Assembly (NCBI GenBank): GCA_902495305.1
Contig: CABUWG010000002.1
Location: 13,314 to 77,313, forward strand
Direction: 5' to 3'
Length of the DNA: 64,000 nt
Source of the DNA: an uncultured Pseudomonadota bacterium
GTDB taxonomy: Bacteria; Pseudomonadota; Alphaproteobacteria; RF32; CAG-239
Made by a program: the position numbers and the translations under genes. Every line of letters starts with the position of its first letter. The stretch's first letter is position 1. This document shows positions 1 to 10,064 of the stretch, piece after piece. The notes under the pieces were generated by a model. The model had not been told where the DNA came from. It made no database searches and saw only the letters and a program-made list of their open reading frames with translations.

Positions 1-210
1 TTTTTGCACACGGGGTTCGGCAGCCTGCGCCTCCTTGTCGCCTTCCCTGCGCCAGCCGTCCTTATCTCCCTGAAAAGACTGCACGCCCTCGGCCTCTATT
101 CCCAGCCCCGACAATTCATCAGCCACGCCGCCGGAAAAATCATCAGCGGCCCGAACCTCTGAAAGCACACAAAATATTCCTGCAACTGTCAGCACAAACA
201 ATCTGTTCAT
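1..210 (-). CDS. Secreted protein of unknown function, 3' end outside window
   Basis: Only the first 70 codons lie in the window; the gene runs off the left edge. The ATG is preceded by GGGAGAAAAG, a good ribosome-binding site. The N-terminus has a typical Sec signal peptide of about 21 residues (MNRLFVLTVAG, hydrophobic core, cleavage near VRA-A). The visible mature part is acidic and hydrophilic, with no recognisable domain. It lies downstream of and on the same strand as the pilin-like gene but behind that gene's terminator, so it is probably a separate unit. Confidence 0.6.
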   Translation of the reverse strand, partial: MNRLFVLTVAGIFCVLSEVRAADDFSGGVADELSGLGIEAEGVQSFQGDKDGWRREGDKEAQAAEPRVQK

Positions 211-303
211 CTTTTCTCCCTCATGCTGTCTTTTTTCTGATATAACATAATCATTATAAAACAAAATTCCATCCAAAATCTTAACATACCAAAAAATCCC
301 CAA

Positions 304-330
304 GAAAAAACCTCCGCATAACAACGGAGG
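304..330 (-). terminator. Intrinsic terminator of the pilin-like operon
   Basis: On the minus strand a CCTCCG/CGGAGG stem with an 8-nt loop is followed by six T. It starts 15 bp after the stop codon of the large prepilin-like gene. Confidence 0.75.
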
Positions 331-344
331 CCTTTCCCTGATGA

Positions 345-3191
345 TTAGAACGGATCATTGTATTTAAGCGTCGGGTCGTTCAAACGTTCAACATACCCGC
401 TGTCTTTGCTGGTATAACCGACCCTTACTTTCGTTAACTGGTCATAGCGGTCAACCAAAGTATCATTCTGAAAATCATTTTTTTCTTTACGACGGTTAAA
501 GTAGCAATAAACATTGGAAATACCGACAATCTGCTTGTTCCAAACCTCAAACAGGTTCCAGATAACGTCATCGTCAGCCCAGCTTGATCCCAGACCAATC
601 TGGTTGGCATAAGTCTGATAGTCCTTCGCCGGATACAGGAAACCGATCGCCGCATTCCAGCCGTAGCTGGTACCGCCGCTGTCTTTGACCGACACAAAAG
701 ACGTATTCAGCCAGGTACTCTTCTGGAAAGTCAATGCCTTTTTGTAGCCCTCGTAAGTATCCCAGCTGTCAGATTCCGGCCACAGCAGCGCATTCGGATC
801 GCGGTTGATTTGCAACTCGATTTCATTTCTAGCACCGCTGCTTTTTTCCACCGGGTGACCGGCCTGAGCCATAGCCCAGCTGATCGGGCTCAGCGTCGCA
901 ACCTTCAAATACCCCGGCGGACAAGTCGGCGCCGGCACAAAACCGAGCCACGGGCTGGTTTCGCATTTAAAGGTCGACGAAGCGCAACTTTTAACATAGC
1001 TCTTCATCGTAATCGTCCCCGAACCAAACAGCGCCGAGGTATCCAGCGGAAACGAACCGGAATCGTCCGGCGTGCCGTTTCCGGACATCAGCCAGTTCAA
1101 AGACCCGCCGCCGGCAGTGCAGTTTTTGGTCGCGCAATATGTGCCGTCCAGAACATAAATACCTTTATTGATAAAGTCCGGCAGAATATCACTCAGTCGG
1201 GCGCCGCCGCGCGTTATCAGCTTAATATCGTGCATAACCGAAGTATACGCCGGATTGACCTGATATTCGTCATAAAGCGTCTTGCCGGAACTGGAAGCAT
1301 AACCTGATTGATACGCATTATCCGGCACCTTAATATGGCTCACCAGACGGTCCGCCAGAATATAGCCGTTCGGATCACTTTTGTCTGAAGTCGCATCATT
1401 GTTGCGTGCAATTTCAATCACGCCTTTGCGTACATAAACGCTGGCATCCGGCTTGGTACCGTCGGTATAATTGGTATCAATGGCAAAAATCTTGTCACCG
1501 GCCGCCGATGAGGCAATAAAGTTGGCGTCATTCATAACCTTAACTTCTTTGTCTGCCGGATTCACTTCAAAAATCGTCGTATCCAAATCATTCTGAACCG
1601 TCAGCACACCGTTATTAATAGCCATATTGCCATCATTAACATTCATATCAGCATTATTAACATCAACCGTGGGCAAAAGACCATCCAGTCCACTGTCAAC
1701 GACCAAAGTACCGGTTCCGTCACCGACCGCAAAATGCGGCGTATCGGCATAAACCTCATTCGCCTTCATTTTAATCAACTCGTCTGCAACTGAAAATCCG
1801 CCCGTCCCGTCTGGATTCCCAACCATAAAATTGTTAACCAGAATCCTCACGCTGTCAGAATCAGTCACAAGATTAAAATTATCGGTACAATTCCCCTGAG
1901 CATCCGGTTTGCAGCCTACCCGCAACTGATTTTTAACATCAAGGTCTATCATATCAACCGGTTTGTCAAACTTAACCTCGTCCCGAAAACGCGCCGGACC
2001 GTTCACATCCAAAATATAATGAGGATCATAGTCATTAGGCATATTTCCAACAACCACACGCTTCAAATTAGATGTTCCCTCAACGGTCAAATTTGCATTA
2101 ATTGTTGTATTACCTCCGGCATCCACCTGAAACTTACCGCCGCCGGCAGAAAGGCTTCCGGTAATCTCGGCGCTGCCGGCTTTCAGCAGTTCTTTAATCG
2201 TGGCCGTCAGAGCCTCCAAATGGCCTCCTACGGTAGCATCTCCTCCCACATCAAGCTTTCCGTCAATATTACCGTTTCCGCCCACGTCAATATTTCCGCC
2301 GATATTCGCATTACCGGTACCTTCAATGGTCAAACCGCTGCCGTTTTGCAGCAAAATCGCCTGATCTTTCTCTCCCAAACCATTACCGGTCACAATCATC
2401 TGCTTCACGTTTTCAATGTTATGATGAGCTTTGTCATCACCCATATAAAGCGTGGTTTCCATCGTATTCAGCCACGGTTCTTCTTCCATTCTCACACGGT
2501 GCAAAACGTTCTCGCCGCTGTTGTTGCCGCCGGAAATCGCCCGAATGGACGTCGCCATAATGGTGTTTTCTTTTAATTTTGCTGTCTGCAATTTAAAATC
2601 GGCCGGATCAATCGTCCAAACGCCTTGCACACCCTGAATAACCTTTTTCTTATCCGCTCCTGTCCGGAAAATACCGGCATTTGTACCAATCATCGAGGCA
2701 ATGCGCGAGGCTCTGAGGATTGGCATTTCCTGCGTTTCTGCCGGCGTAGTCACCAGCAAAGCCGTCAAATCATGACGTTCGTCATTGTCAAAATCACGTT
2801 TTTTAACAATAACTTCCATGTCTTTAAAAGTTTTGGAACTGGCATTAAAGCCATAAGGCAGATATTCGCAAAAATGCTCAAGCGGCACACTTTCAACACC
2901 GCCGGAAAAATTATAAGTTTGACTTGTCGCGCCTTTGCAGTTTGACGTAACTTTTTTAGAACCGTCTCCCAAACCAACAATCGTGTTGTAGTTGTCAGAC
3001 AGATAAGTATCAATCCCTTCCATCACAATACGGATTTGTCCGGCGGCATTAATATCCTGCAGCTCGGTTGTTCTTTCCGCCGCTTTTTTATAAAGCATCG
3101 GAGTAACCATGGCAATCAGGCCCAGCATGGCCATTGCCTCAATCAACAGGCTTCCTGCCTGCGATTTCTTTTCATCAAAAACCCGAACCAT
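345..3191 (-). CDS. Giant type IV prepilin-like (PilV/shufflon-type) surface protein
   Basis: The protein has 948 residues from the ATG at 3191. That start is preceded by AGGAG at 7-nt spacing; an in-frame ATG at 3206 lies upstream but has a poor binding site. The N-terminus is a class-type prepilin signal: a short basic leader ending in QAG, then SLLIE with Glu at +5 and a hydrophobic helix to about residue 35. This predicts cleavage by a prepilin peptidase and assembly into, or at the tip of, a type IV pilus. Residues about 280-375 hold Gly/Asn/Asp-rich imperfect repeats (GGNIDVGGNGNIDG-like), as in phase-variable pilus adhesins of the PilV family. The C-terminal third has several cysteines and aromatic residues and could be the adhesive domain. 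No inverted-repeat recombinase cassette is visible here. The family assignment rests on architecture, so the exact role is inferred. Confidence 0.65.
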   Translation of the reverse strand: MVRVFDEKKSQAGSLLIEAMAMLGLIAMVTPMLYKKAAERTTELQDINAAGQIRIVMEGIDTYLSDNYNTIVGLGDGSKKVTSNCKGATSQTYNFSGGVESVPLEHFCEYLPYGFNASSKTFKDMEVIVKKRDFDNDERHDLTALLVTTPAETQEMPILRASRIASMIGTNAGIFRTGADKKKVIQGVQGVWTIDPADFKLQTAKLKENTIMATSIRAISGGNNSGENVLHRVRMEEEPWLNTMETTLYMGDDKAHHNIENVKQMIVTGNGLGEKDQAILLQNGSGLTIEGTGNANIGGNIDVGGNGNIDGKLDVGGDATVGGHLEALTATIKELLKAGSAEITGSLSAGGGKFQVDAGGNTTINANLTVEGTSNLKRVVVGNMPNDYDPHYILDVNGPARFRDEVKFDKPVDMIDLDVKNQLRVGCKPDAQGNCTDNFNLVTDSDSVRILVNNFMVGNPDGTGGFSVADELIKMKANEVYADTPHFAVGDGTGTLVVDSGLDGLLPTVDVNNADMNVNDGNMAINNGVLTVQNDLDTTIFEVNPADKEVKVMNDANFIASSAAGDKIFAIDTNYTDGTKPDASVYVRKGVIEIARNNDATSDKSDPNGYILADRLVSHIKVPDNAYQSGYASSSGKTLYDEYQVNPAYTSVMHDIKLITRGGARLSDILPDFINKGIYVLDGTYCATKNCTAGGGSLNWLMSGNGTPDDSGSFPLDTSALFGSGTITMKSYVKSCASSTFKCETSPWLGFVPAPTCPPGYLKVATLSPISWAMAQAGHPVEKSSGARNEIELQINRDPNALLWPESDSWDTYEGYKKALTFQKSTWLNTSFVSVKDSGGTSYGWNAAIGFLYPAKDYQTYANQIGLGSSWADDDVIWNLFEVWNKQIVGISNVYCYFNRRKEKNDFQNDTLVDRYDQLTKVRVGYTSKDSGYVERLNDPTLKYNDPF

Positions 3192-3208
3192 TGTTTTTCT
3201 CCTCATCC

Positions 3209-3874
3209 TTACTCAAACGGCGTTACATAAACCAGACAGCGGTTACAGTTTGCACAGGCGCAGGCTGTGCTGAAATTTCCGTTGTCAACCACATAATTGG
3301 GAATATATACCATCGTATCCTCACGTCCTTTAACCGCCATTTTATAATTCTTATCGCCGCTGTGCCCGCCTGAAGCCTTGTCTGAAGGATCCAAATGGAC
3401 AGCATAACCGAAGCTGGTATCCGTTCCCAGAATATTTTGCGCGGCTTTCAATAAATCGTTCGTCGGCGTATTCGAACTCAGATTAAGCCACTTTGGCGGA
3501 ATATACCCGTATGTTATCAGATACCTCATGGCATCGGGAGACGTGCAGTCGGCAATTCCCTGATCCCAGTTGTCTTTTCTCAGGCAATAGAGCTCTGTGG
3601 TAAAACTCCCGTCACAATTATACCCGTAGGGCAAAAAGTCTTTCAGGATCGTATCGCAAGTCAGCTCTTCTTCCAGATAAGACATGCCGGTTTTGTTCAG
3701 CGGCGATGCCAGCCACCGGACATATTCCTGCCCCGCACGCTGCTGGATGACCAGTTGCGAAACCACAACCTCGGCCTGCGGCTCAATCTTAACCTCCCGC
3801 ATATCGCCGCGGACAGAAAGGTTATATGAATACAACAGCACCATAAAGGTTGCCAAAATCATCCAGATATACAT
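3209..3874 (-). CDS. PilM-like membrane-anchored pilus protein
   Basis: The 221-residue protein starts with one N-terminal membrane helix (MYIWMILATFMVLLYSYN) followed directly by a hydrophilic domain, the layout of the PilM family found next to pilV in IncI-type type IVb pilus clusters. There are two C-terminal cysteine pairs (CACANC, NRCLVY) and others mid-protein, consistent with a periplasmic fold held by disulfides. Its stop is 15 bp from the start of the giant prepilin-like gene on the same strand, so the two are very probably cotranscribed and cooperate. It is longer than the roughly 145 residues usual for PilM, and the family call is tentative. No pilus ATPase or secretin gene lies in the window. 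Confidence 0.45.
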   Translation of the reverse strand: MYIWMILATFMVLLYSYNLSVRGDMREVKIEPQAEVVVSQLVIQQRAGQEYVRWLASPLNKTGMSYLEEELTCDTILKDFLPYGYNCDGSFTTELYCLRKDNWDQGIADCTSPDAMRYLITYGYIPPKWLNLSSNTPTNDLLKAAQNILGTDTSFGYAVHLDPSDKASGGHSGDKNYKMAVKGREDTMVYIPNYVVDNGNFSTACACANCNRCLVYVTPFE

Positions 3875-4147
3875 TGCCTAAAGTTCCTAAAAAAAACCGC
3901 TTTTTATTATTTATAATAGCACCAAATGCCAAAAATTCATAACAAAAAACAGCCGGCTTGCTCAGAATTCACAAAACTGTAACAACAAATTATCGTCAAC
4001 TTTATCAGAAAAAACATAATTAAAGGTTAAAATCGCCGTTTTCCGCCGTTTTTTTTGAAGTTTAATTTGATAAGTGCGTTTTTTGCATTTATTTCTGAAA
4101 AAAATGTTCTAAAATAAGTCAAATTGCAAAAACTACGGAGTATTCTG

Positions 4148-4669
4148 ATGGCCGGCTTAAATGATTTTGATGATGACCTCAAAGACAATCCTTATACCCA
4201 GAAAGACAACAAAAAAATTCTGTTGTTTCTGGTGCCGGCGTTGATTGTCATCGGCATAATCGTCGGACTGTATTTTTTGTTTATTCCCAAATCGGACGAT
4301 TCCGAAAGCCTTGGCTACAGCATTGTTGAAAAAGAAGAAAACGACACCAAAACGATTACCGTTTTTTATGACTTGCCGGAAATTTCCGTTCAGCTCCAAA
4401 GCGCGGATTCGCAAAACGCCGTGGTTAAAATCAAAATTAATATTGAACTTTCCAAAATGGAGGATATAAAAACAATAGAAAGCCTTATGCCACAAATCAC
4501 CGATGCCGCCGTCACTCATGTTTCGGAACTCTCCCAAAATGAGATTAGCGGCGCCGAAGGTCTGTATTGGCTTAAGGAAGAGCTCCTGTACCGGCTGTCG
4601 CTGATTGCCGCGCCGGTAAAAATTTCAAACCTGAACTTCAAACGGTTTGAAATCCAGAAAACTAACTAA
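4148..4669 (+). CDS. fliL: Flagellar basal body-associated protein FliL
   Basis: FliL is an inner-membrane protein around the stator and rotor that supports torque generation. The 173-residue product has a short acidic cytoplasmic tail, one membrane helix at about residues 24-46 and a periplasmic FliL domain ending in LNFKRFEIQ. The ATG at 4148 is used because GGAG lies 7 nt upstream; a TTG at 4124 would give eight more residues with no binding site. The gene heads a plus-strand cluster with fliM, a DUF6468 gene and motE. The FliL family and its position before fliM are standard in alphaproteobacteria. Confidence 0.9.
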   Translation: MAGLNDFDDDLKDNPYTQKDNKKILLFLVPALIVIGIIVGLYFLFIPKSDDSESLGYSIVEKEENDTKTITVFYDLPEISVQLQSADSQNAVVKIKINIELSKMEDIKTIESLMPQITDAAVTHVSELSQNEISGAEGLYWLKEELLYRLSLIAAPVKISNLNFKRFEIQKTN

Positions 4670-4687
4670 AAGCTGAGGGGAAAGCTT

Positions 4688-5770
4688 GTGGCTGAAGAAC
4701 AGGAAAAGAAAGAAGGGCAACAACCCGACAACAAAAACTGGGCAGATATGATCGAGATCAACGAAAACATCTCGGCAAATCCAGACGACACGGCAGACAG
4801 CGCAGATTCCCGCATACTCAATCAGGAAGAAATCGACAGCCTGCTGGGCTATTCCTCCGGCGAAGACGATGACCGGCGCAATCTAAAAACCGGCGTGCAG
4901 GCCATTTTAAATTCGGCAATGGTTTCTTATGAACGCCTGCCGATGCTTGAAATCGTTTTTGACCGCCTGATTCGCCTGATGGCAACCTCTTTGAGAAATT
5001 TTACGCAGGATAACGTTGAGGTTTCGCTTGAAAGTATTGAATCCATGCGTTTCGGCGAATATCTCGATTCGCTCACCATTCCGACTTTGCTCGGCGTGTT
5101 CAAAGCCGAAGAATGGGACAATTATGCACTGGTTTCGCTCGACAGCGGCATTGTCTACTCAATCGTCGACGTTTTGCTCGGCGGCCGCCGCGGCACTGCC
5201 GCCATGCGCATTGAAGGCCGTCCGTATACCACCATCGAACTCAATATCGTCAAAGACATGATACAAATCATCTTATCGGATTTGTCCACCGCTTTTGACC
5301 CGATAACCTCCGTCAACTTCACCTATGACCGTCTGGAAACCAATCCGCGTTTTGCCACCATTTCGCGCTTGTCCAATGCCGTTATCGTTGCCCGTCTCCG
5401 CATTGACATGGAAGACCGCGGCGGCAAAGTTGACCTCATGATTCCCTATGCCACGCTTGAACCGGTTCGCGAACTTTTGCTGCAAATGTTCATGGGCGAG
5501 CGCTTCGGACGTGATGCCATCTGGGAAAACCACCTCACGGAACAGCTTTGGGATACGGAAGTCCAGATTAATGCCGTGTTAAAAGAATGTATGATAAAGC
5601 TCGGAGACATTGCCACTTGGGAAAAAGGCTCTTTTCTGGATCTGGATATGCTGCCGACCGATAACGTGGCACTGGTTTGCGGCGATGTTCCGCTGTTGAC
5701 CGGTTCAATGGGACGCAAAAACGAACATGTCGTCATAAAAGTAAACGGAAAGGCTGAAAAAAATGGATAG
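4688..5770 (+). CDS. fliM: Flagellar motor switch protein FliM
   Basis: FliM forms the C-ring switch with FliG and FliN and binds phosphorylated CheY. The CheY-binding motif EIDSLLG is at residues 48-54, after an unusually long acidic N-terminal extension of about 40 residues. The middle CheC-like domain contains DVLLGGRRG, and the C-terminal SpoA-like domain is complete (360 residues in all). The start is GTG, with AGGGGAAAG just upstream. The end overlaps the next gene by 8 bp, so translation is likely coupled. Confidence 0.96.
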   Translation: MAEEQEKKEGQQPDNKNWADMIEINENISANPDDTADSADSRILNQEEIDSLLGYSSGEDDDRRNLKTGVQAILNSAMVSYERLPMLEIVFDRLIRLMATSLRNFTQDNVEVSLESIESMRFGEYLDSLTIPTLLGVFKAEEWDNYALVSLDSGIVYSIVDVLLGGRRGTAAMRIEGRPYTTIELNIVKDMIQIILSDLSTAFDPITSVNFTYDRLETNPRFATISRLSNAVIVARLRIDMEDRGGKVDLMIPYATLEPVRELLLQMFMGERFGRDAIWENHLTEQLWDTEVQINAVLKECMIKLGDIATWEKGSFLDLDMLPTDNVALVCGDVPLLTGSMGRKNEHVVIKVNGKAEKNG

Positions 5771-6260
5771 TTTTGAAATAATCATAAATGTCGCCATCAT
5801 TGCCCTGCTGATACCGACGATTATTTTTGCTTACCGGCTGAACCGCAGCCTGACGGCTCTCAGAGAAAACCAAAACTCTCTGGCAAAACTGATCGGCGCG
5901 CTAAATGACGCAACCAACAAAGCCGAAAACAGCATTCCGAAACTCAAATCTGCCACCGAACATTCGTCCGAAGACCTGAAAGAAGTCGTTGACAATGCCA
6001 AAACCATAAAAGACGATTTGTTGTTTATCAACCAGCGCGCCGACAGTCTGGCCGACCGTCTGGAACAGGTTATCCATAACAGCCGCGGCAATGTAAAAGA
6101 CGAGAAAAAGAATAAAACCTCGGCTCAGATACTGAATATTGATAAAGCAACAAACACAAATTCCGGCGGTCAGGACGAACCGGATGATGTTTTTTCCGTT
6201 GAAGATTCCCGTTCCGAGGCCGAGTTGGAACTGCTAAAAGCCCTGAGATCAATAAAATAA
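5763..6260 (+). CDS. DUF6468-like membrane coiled-coil protein of the flagellar cluster
   Basis: The 165-residue protein has an N-terminal membrane helix (about residues 5-24), a helical and probably coiled-coil stretch to about 110, and a polar linker with a short conserved-looking C-terminal helix (ELELLKALRSIK). It overlaps fliM by 8 bp and sits 9 bp before motE. The size, topology and place match the DUF6468 proteins found between fliM and motE in many alphaproteobacteria. Its biochemical role is unknown; a motor-associated structural role is inferred from position only. Confidence 0.7.
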   Translation: MDSFEIIINVAIIALLIPTIIFAYRLNRSLTALRENQNSLAKLIGALNDATNKAENSIPKLKSATEHSSEDLKEVVDNAKTIKDDLLFINQRADSLADRLEQVIHNSRGNVKDEKKNKTSAQILNIDKATNTNSGGQDEPDDVFSVEDSRSEAELELLKALRSIK

Positions 6261-6269
6261 GGTCAGACA

Positions 6270-6914
6270 ATGATAAACAAAATAGCCAGCCGCATCCGCA
6301 TTTTACCGATTTTTATATTTTTTGCCGTCTTAACGCTTTCCGTTCGCGTCAACACGGTTTTTGATCTTTTAAAACAAAAAGAAACCAAAACCATCAGCAT
6401 TTCCCAACAAGCCGCACAAGCGCAGGAAGAAATGAAAAAAGAAAACAACGACCTGAGCAAAGCCCTGAACAGCAATACGTCGGCCGCCGGCTCGTCATCT
6501 GCCCCCAATAACAGCTTTTCGCAATCAGAAATCCTGATTCTGCAAGAACTCGCCGAACGACGCGAAGCCTTGGACCTGCGCAGCAAAGAAATTGATAAAA
6601 AAGCCATCCAGCTCAAAGTCGCGGAAGAAGAAATTGATAAAAAACTTGCACAATTGAAGGAATATGAAGCCAAGCTGCAAAAGCTCGTCCGCGAATATAA
6701 CGACAAGGAAAAAGAAAAAATATCATCACTGACCCGTTTGTATTCGACCATGAAACCCAAAGATGCTGCCCGTATTTTCAATACGTTGGAACTGCATATT
6801 CTGATTCCGTTGTTAAAAGAAATGAAACCTTCGGTTTCTTCCGCCATCATCTCGCAAATGGACGCCGCCAAAGCCAAGGCCGTTACAACCGAACTGATCG
6901 GCAACAATTTCTAA
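6270..6914 (+). CDS. motE: MotE-like flagellar motility protein
   Basis: MotE is a periplasmic chaperone-like protein for the motor protein MotC in rhizobia; homologues occur in most alphaproteobacterial flagellar clusters. The 214-residue product has an N-terminal membrane helix (about 10-27), a long coiled coil (about 90-150) and a C-terminal MgtE-N-like domain with MKPKDAARIF and LLKEMKP motifs. The gene is 9 bp after the DUF6468 gene and 15 bp before the next gene. The family is clear, although the motC partner is not in the window. Confidence 0.8.
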   Translation: MINKIASRIRILPIFIFFAVLTLSVRVNTVFDLLKQKETKTISISQQAAQAQEEMKKENNDLSKALNSNTSAAGSSSAPNNSFSQSEILILQELAERREALDLRSKEIDKKAIQLKVAEEEIDKKLAQLKEYEAKLQKLVREYNDKEKEKISSLTRLYSTMKPKDAARIFNTLELHILIPLLKEMKPSVSSAIISQMDAAKAKAVTTELIGNNF

Positions 6915-6929
6915 CCAAAGGCAAAAGCA

Positions 6930-9900
6930 ATGAACGCAGCAAAGCGCAGTATCCCGGCCTTAAAGCAATATATCAGAACGATATTGCTTTTTGTGCTTCT
7001 GACTTTTTTTGCCCAAATTGCCTTTGCCCAAAATACACAGGAAGAAAAACTGATAAGCCTGCCGATTGGTGCCAATAATGACTACAAGCTGGAAAATCTG
7101 CCGCACGCAGTCAGCCTGACCTTTAATCACCCTCTGCTTGAAACACCGGAAGACTTCAGCAAAATATTGCCTGATATTATTGAAAAACAAGAATTATCCG
7201 CAGACAAGACCCGTATGCTTCTGACGCTGCACCACCCTCTTATCACGCAGACATCATTAAAAGACGGCATCTTGAGAATCGGCCTCAAGCCGCAGAAAAA
7301 CATGGACAATTCGGAAAAATCAAATAACATTGCCATAAGCTATGGCGAACATCCGGATTACTACCGCTTTGTTTTCAAATATGATCAGCCGCCGCTTTAT
7401 TCCGTTAAATCTCAGGATATGCAAACCTCGGTTTATTTCCTGAACGATGTCCGGCTGCAAACCGAAAACCTGAAATCTTATCCGTTTTATCCGGCCATCA
7501 CGGTCTCGCCCAATACCATGGGCGGACAAACGCTGACAATTCCGGCGGCCATGGTAAAATCGGCAGAATATGACAACAAAATCGTTATCGACGTGTCAAA
7601 AGTTTCCGAGGGTCGGGTTTTTGACGACAGCACGGCCGAAATCAAAATCGCCGGCATAGATTTGCCTGAAACGGCTCCATCCGCTCTGGAAAACCTGACG
7701 CCCAAACAGCCTTATACCGATAAAAGAATTGTCAGTCTGGGCTTTTCGTGGAACTCTCCGGCCAATATTGCCGTCTTCCGTCGGGAAAACTATTTGTGGA
7801 TTATCTTTGACCAAAGAAAAAAAATAGATAAGGAACAACTGCTCGCCGATGCCGCACCGCTGGCCGAAGAAATTGTGCTTATTCCGCATACCAAAGCCAC
7901 GGTCATCCGCCTCAAAACCAAGCCAAATGTCAATGCCAACCTCCGTAAAGAAGGCTTACTCTGGATTATCGACCTTTCCGTTGCCGGATTTAAGGAAAAA
8001 ATAAAAGACATGAACGTCTTTACACGCTATGACAGCCTGAACCACCCCTACTTTTTTATTGCCACGACAATGGCCGGCAACATTATCTCCGTTGTAGACC
8101 CCGAAATCGGCGATAATCTGATTGCAGCAACCGTTTCTGATGTTGAAAACGGTATCAGCGCTCCTTATTCTTATCCTGATTTTGATTTTTTGCGCTCACT
8201 TACCGGCGTGGCCGTCGTCCCCAAAAATACGGACTTAAATATTGAACGTGGCAATACCGGCATTATAATCAAAGCCGTTCGCGGCCTGAACATTTCTGCC
8301 GATTTGGACTACAAAAAACGCCAGCAGGACTTATTAAACACTGAAGAAGACGAGCTTGGCTTTGATTTAAGCCTCAGTGCAGGCCTCGCCGGCATGAACT
8401 ACGCCGAAGCCGTATCCCAACTGCAAAAAGACATCGAACAGGCTCCGCAAAACAAAAAAATTGCCGCCCGTCTGATGCTTGTTCGTTATTACATTTCTTA
8501 TGGTCTGGGAGCCGAGGCCTTACAGGAACTCCGGCGTCTGACACAAATGCCGGGATATCATCCGACGGAAGAAACAGAGTCGTTGTTCGGAGTCGCAAAC
8601 TTTTTGCTGCGCCGTTATGATGCCGCCATGGAGCACCTGTCTTTTGGTGCATTGCCGTCTGATAATCAGGCGGTTTTCTGGCGTACGTTATCTTCCTCGG
8701 CCAAAGAATACAAAAAAGAAAATAATGTTATTCTGACATCTTATATTTCTCTGATTAAAGACTATCCGATACCGCTGAAAGCACGGATAGCCCTTGTCGC
8801 GGCAGACAATGCCCTGAATGCCGGAGATGATTTGGCCGCGCAAAATTTTATAGATGTCCTGAACAACATTGACAGCAAAAACCTCTATTATCAGGCACGT
8901 ATCGGCTATTTAACGGCCAAACGCCGCGTTTTGCAGGGATACCCGCGTAACGGCATAAAATTATATAACAACATAGCCGCTTCCTTGTCACAAAAATACT
9001 CCGCTCTGGCCAGATACGAGGCCGCCGTATTGGGGCAGAAGCTGGGCATGCTGCCTTTGGCAAAAGCAATCCGTGAACTGGAACAATTATACTATGCCTG
9101 GCCGGACAGGGAATTCCGTTTGCAGGTACTGCGGACTTTGGCAGATTATTACGTCCGGAGCTCGGACTATCTCAGCGCTTTAAGAAAACTGAATCTGAGC
9201 ATGAGTCTGGAAACGGAAGATGAAAAACCGCAAACATTGAAAAGAATGGTAAACGTTTTAGAAGACGTTTACATCAATAACCGTGCGGATAATCTGCCGC
9301 CGCTTAAATCTTTGGCAATATACAAAGAATTTGAATGGCTGGCGCCCCAAAGCCGGAATTATAACGAAATCATCCGGCGGCTGGCTGACCGTCTGGTCGC
9401 GGTTGACTTGTTGCCCCGCGCCTATTCCCTTTTGCAAAACCAGCTTCGCTTCGGCCGTCTGAGCGACAAAGAACGCGCTGCTGTCGGAACCAGGCTGGCC
9501 TTAATCAGCTTGTTTGAAGACAAAAACATTGATGCGCTTGATTTTTTGGATCAGACTCAAAGTGCCGATATTGACGCCACACTTCAGGCTCAGCGCAAAA
9601 TCATCCGAGCCAAAACGCTTTCAAACCTTGATCGCGACGAAGAAGCAATAGACCTGTTGAAAGATGATTACAGCAAAAATGCCCTGCTGCTGAAAAGCGA
9701 GATCTATTGGAATGCCGGAATGTGGAACGAGGCTTCGGACAGCATCAGATATCTGGTAGAAGCCCCGCAACCGGGAAAACCTTTGAGTCAGGAACAAATC
9801 GGTTATATTCTGGATTGGGCAACCACCCTGCAAAAATCAGGAAAAACAACGGTTTTGGTCAGACTGCGCAACAAGTTTCTGCCCTATTTTGAAAATACCA

Positions 9901-10064
9901 AATACTATAGCCCATTTAGCATATTAACCGGCAATCTGGAAAATGATAAAATCGATCTGAAAGCCATCAGCCAGACAATCAATGACGTTCAGGCATTCAG
10001 CAACTTTACCAAACTGTATAACGATTCGCTCAAAAACAACCATTTAGACACCCAAAATAAATGA
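6930..10064 (+). CDS. Large secreted tetratricopeptide-repeat protein of the motility cluster
   Basis: The 1044-residue protein has a signal peptide with cleavage near AFAQ-N (about residue 34). The N-terminal half (about 35-470) looks beta-rich and contains no family I recognise; the C-terminal half (about 490-1030) is all-helical with TPR-type repeats (for example [15 protein letters not shown] and [13 protein letters not shown]). It is therefore probably a periplasmic or outer-membrane scaffold. It follows motE by 15 bp and overlaps uvrB by 4 bp (ATGA). Similar TPR proteins occur after motE in other alphaproteobacteria, which suggests a motor-related role, but that is inference. Confidence 0.65.
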   Translation: MNAAKRSIPALKQYIRTILLFVLLTFFAQIAFAQNTQEEKLISLPIGANNDYKLENLPHAVSLTFNHPLLETPEDFSKILPDIIEKQELSADKTRMLLTLHHPLITQTSLKDGILRIGLKPQKNMDNSEKSNNIAISYGEHPDYYRFVFKYDQPPLYSVKSQDMQTSVYFLNDVRLQTENLKSYPFYPAITVSPNTMGGQTLTIPAAMVKSAEYDNKIVIDVSKVSEGRVFDDSTAEIKIAGIDLPETAPSALENLTPKQPYTDKRIVSLGFSWNSPANIAVFRRENYLWIIFDQRKKIDKEQLLADAAPLAEEIVLIPHTKATVIRLKTKPNVNANLRKEGLLWIIDLSVAGFKEKIKDMNVFTRYDSLNHPYFFIATTMAGNIISVVDPEIGDNLIAATVSDVENGISAPYSYPDFDFLRSLTGVAVVPKNTDLNIERGNTGIIIKAVRGLNISADLDYKKRQQDLLNTEEDELGFDLSLSAGLAGMNYAEAVSQLQKDIEQAPQNKKIAARLMLVRYYISYGLGAEALQELRRLTQMPGYHPTEETESLFGVANFLLRRYDAAMEHLSFGALPSDNQAVFWRTLSSSAKEYKKENNVILTSYISLIKDYPIPLKARIALVAADNALNAGDDLAAQNFIDVLNNIDSKNLYYQARIGYLTAKRRVLQGYPRNGIKLYNNIAASLSQKYSALARYEAAVLGQKLGMLPLAKAIRELEQLYYAWPDREFRLQVLRTLADYYVRSSDYLSALRKLNLSMSLETEDEKPQTLKRMVNVLEDVYINNRADNLPPLKSLAIYKEFEWLAPQSRNYNEIIRRLADRLVAVDLLPRAYSLLQNQLRFGRLSDKERAAVGTRLALISLFEDKNIDALDFLDQTQSADIDATLQAQRKIIRAKTLSNLDRDEEAIDLLKDDYSKNALLLKSEIYWNAGMWNEASDSIRYLVEAPQPGKPLSQEQIGYILDWATTLQKSGKTTVLVRLRNKFLPYFENTKYYSPFSILTGNLENDKIDLKAISQTINDVQAFSNFTKLYNDSLKNNHLDTQNK

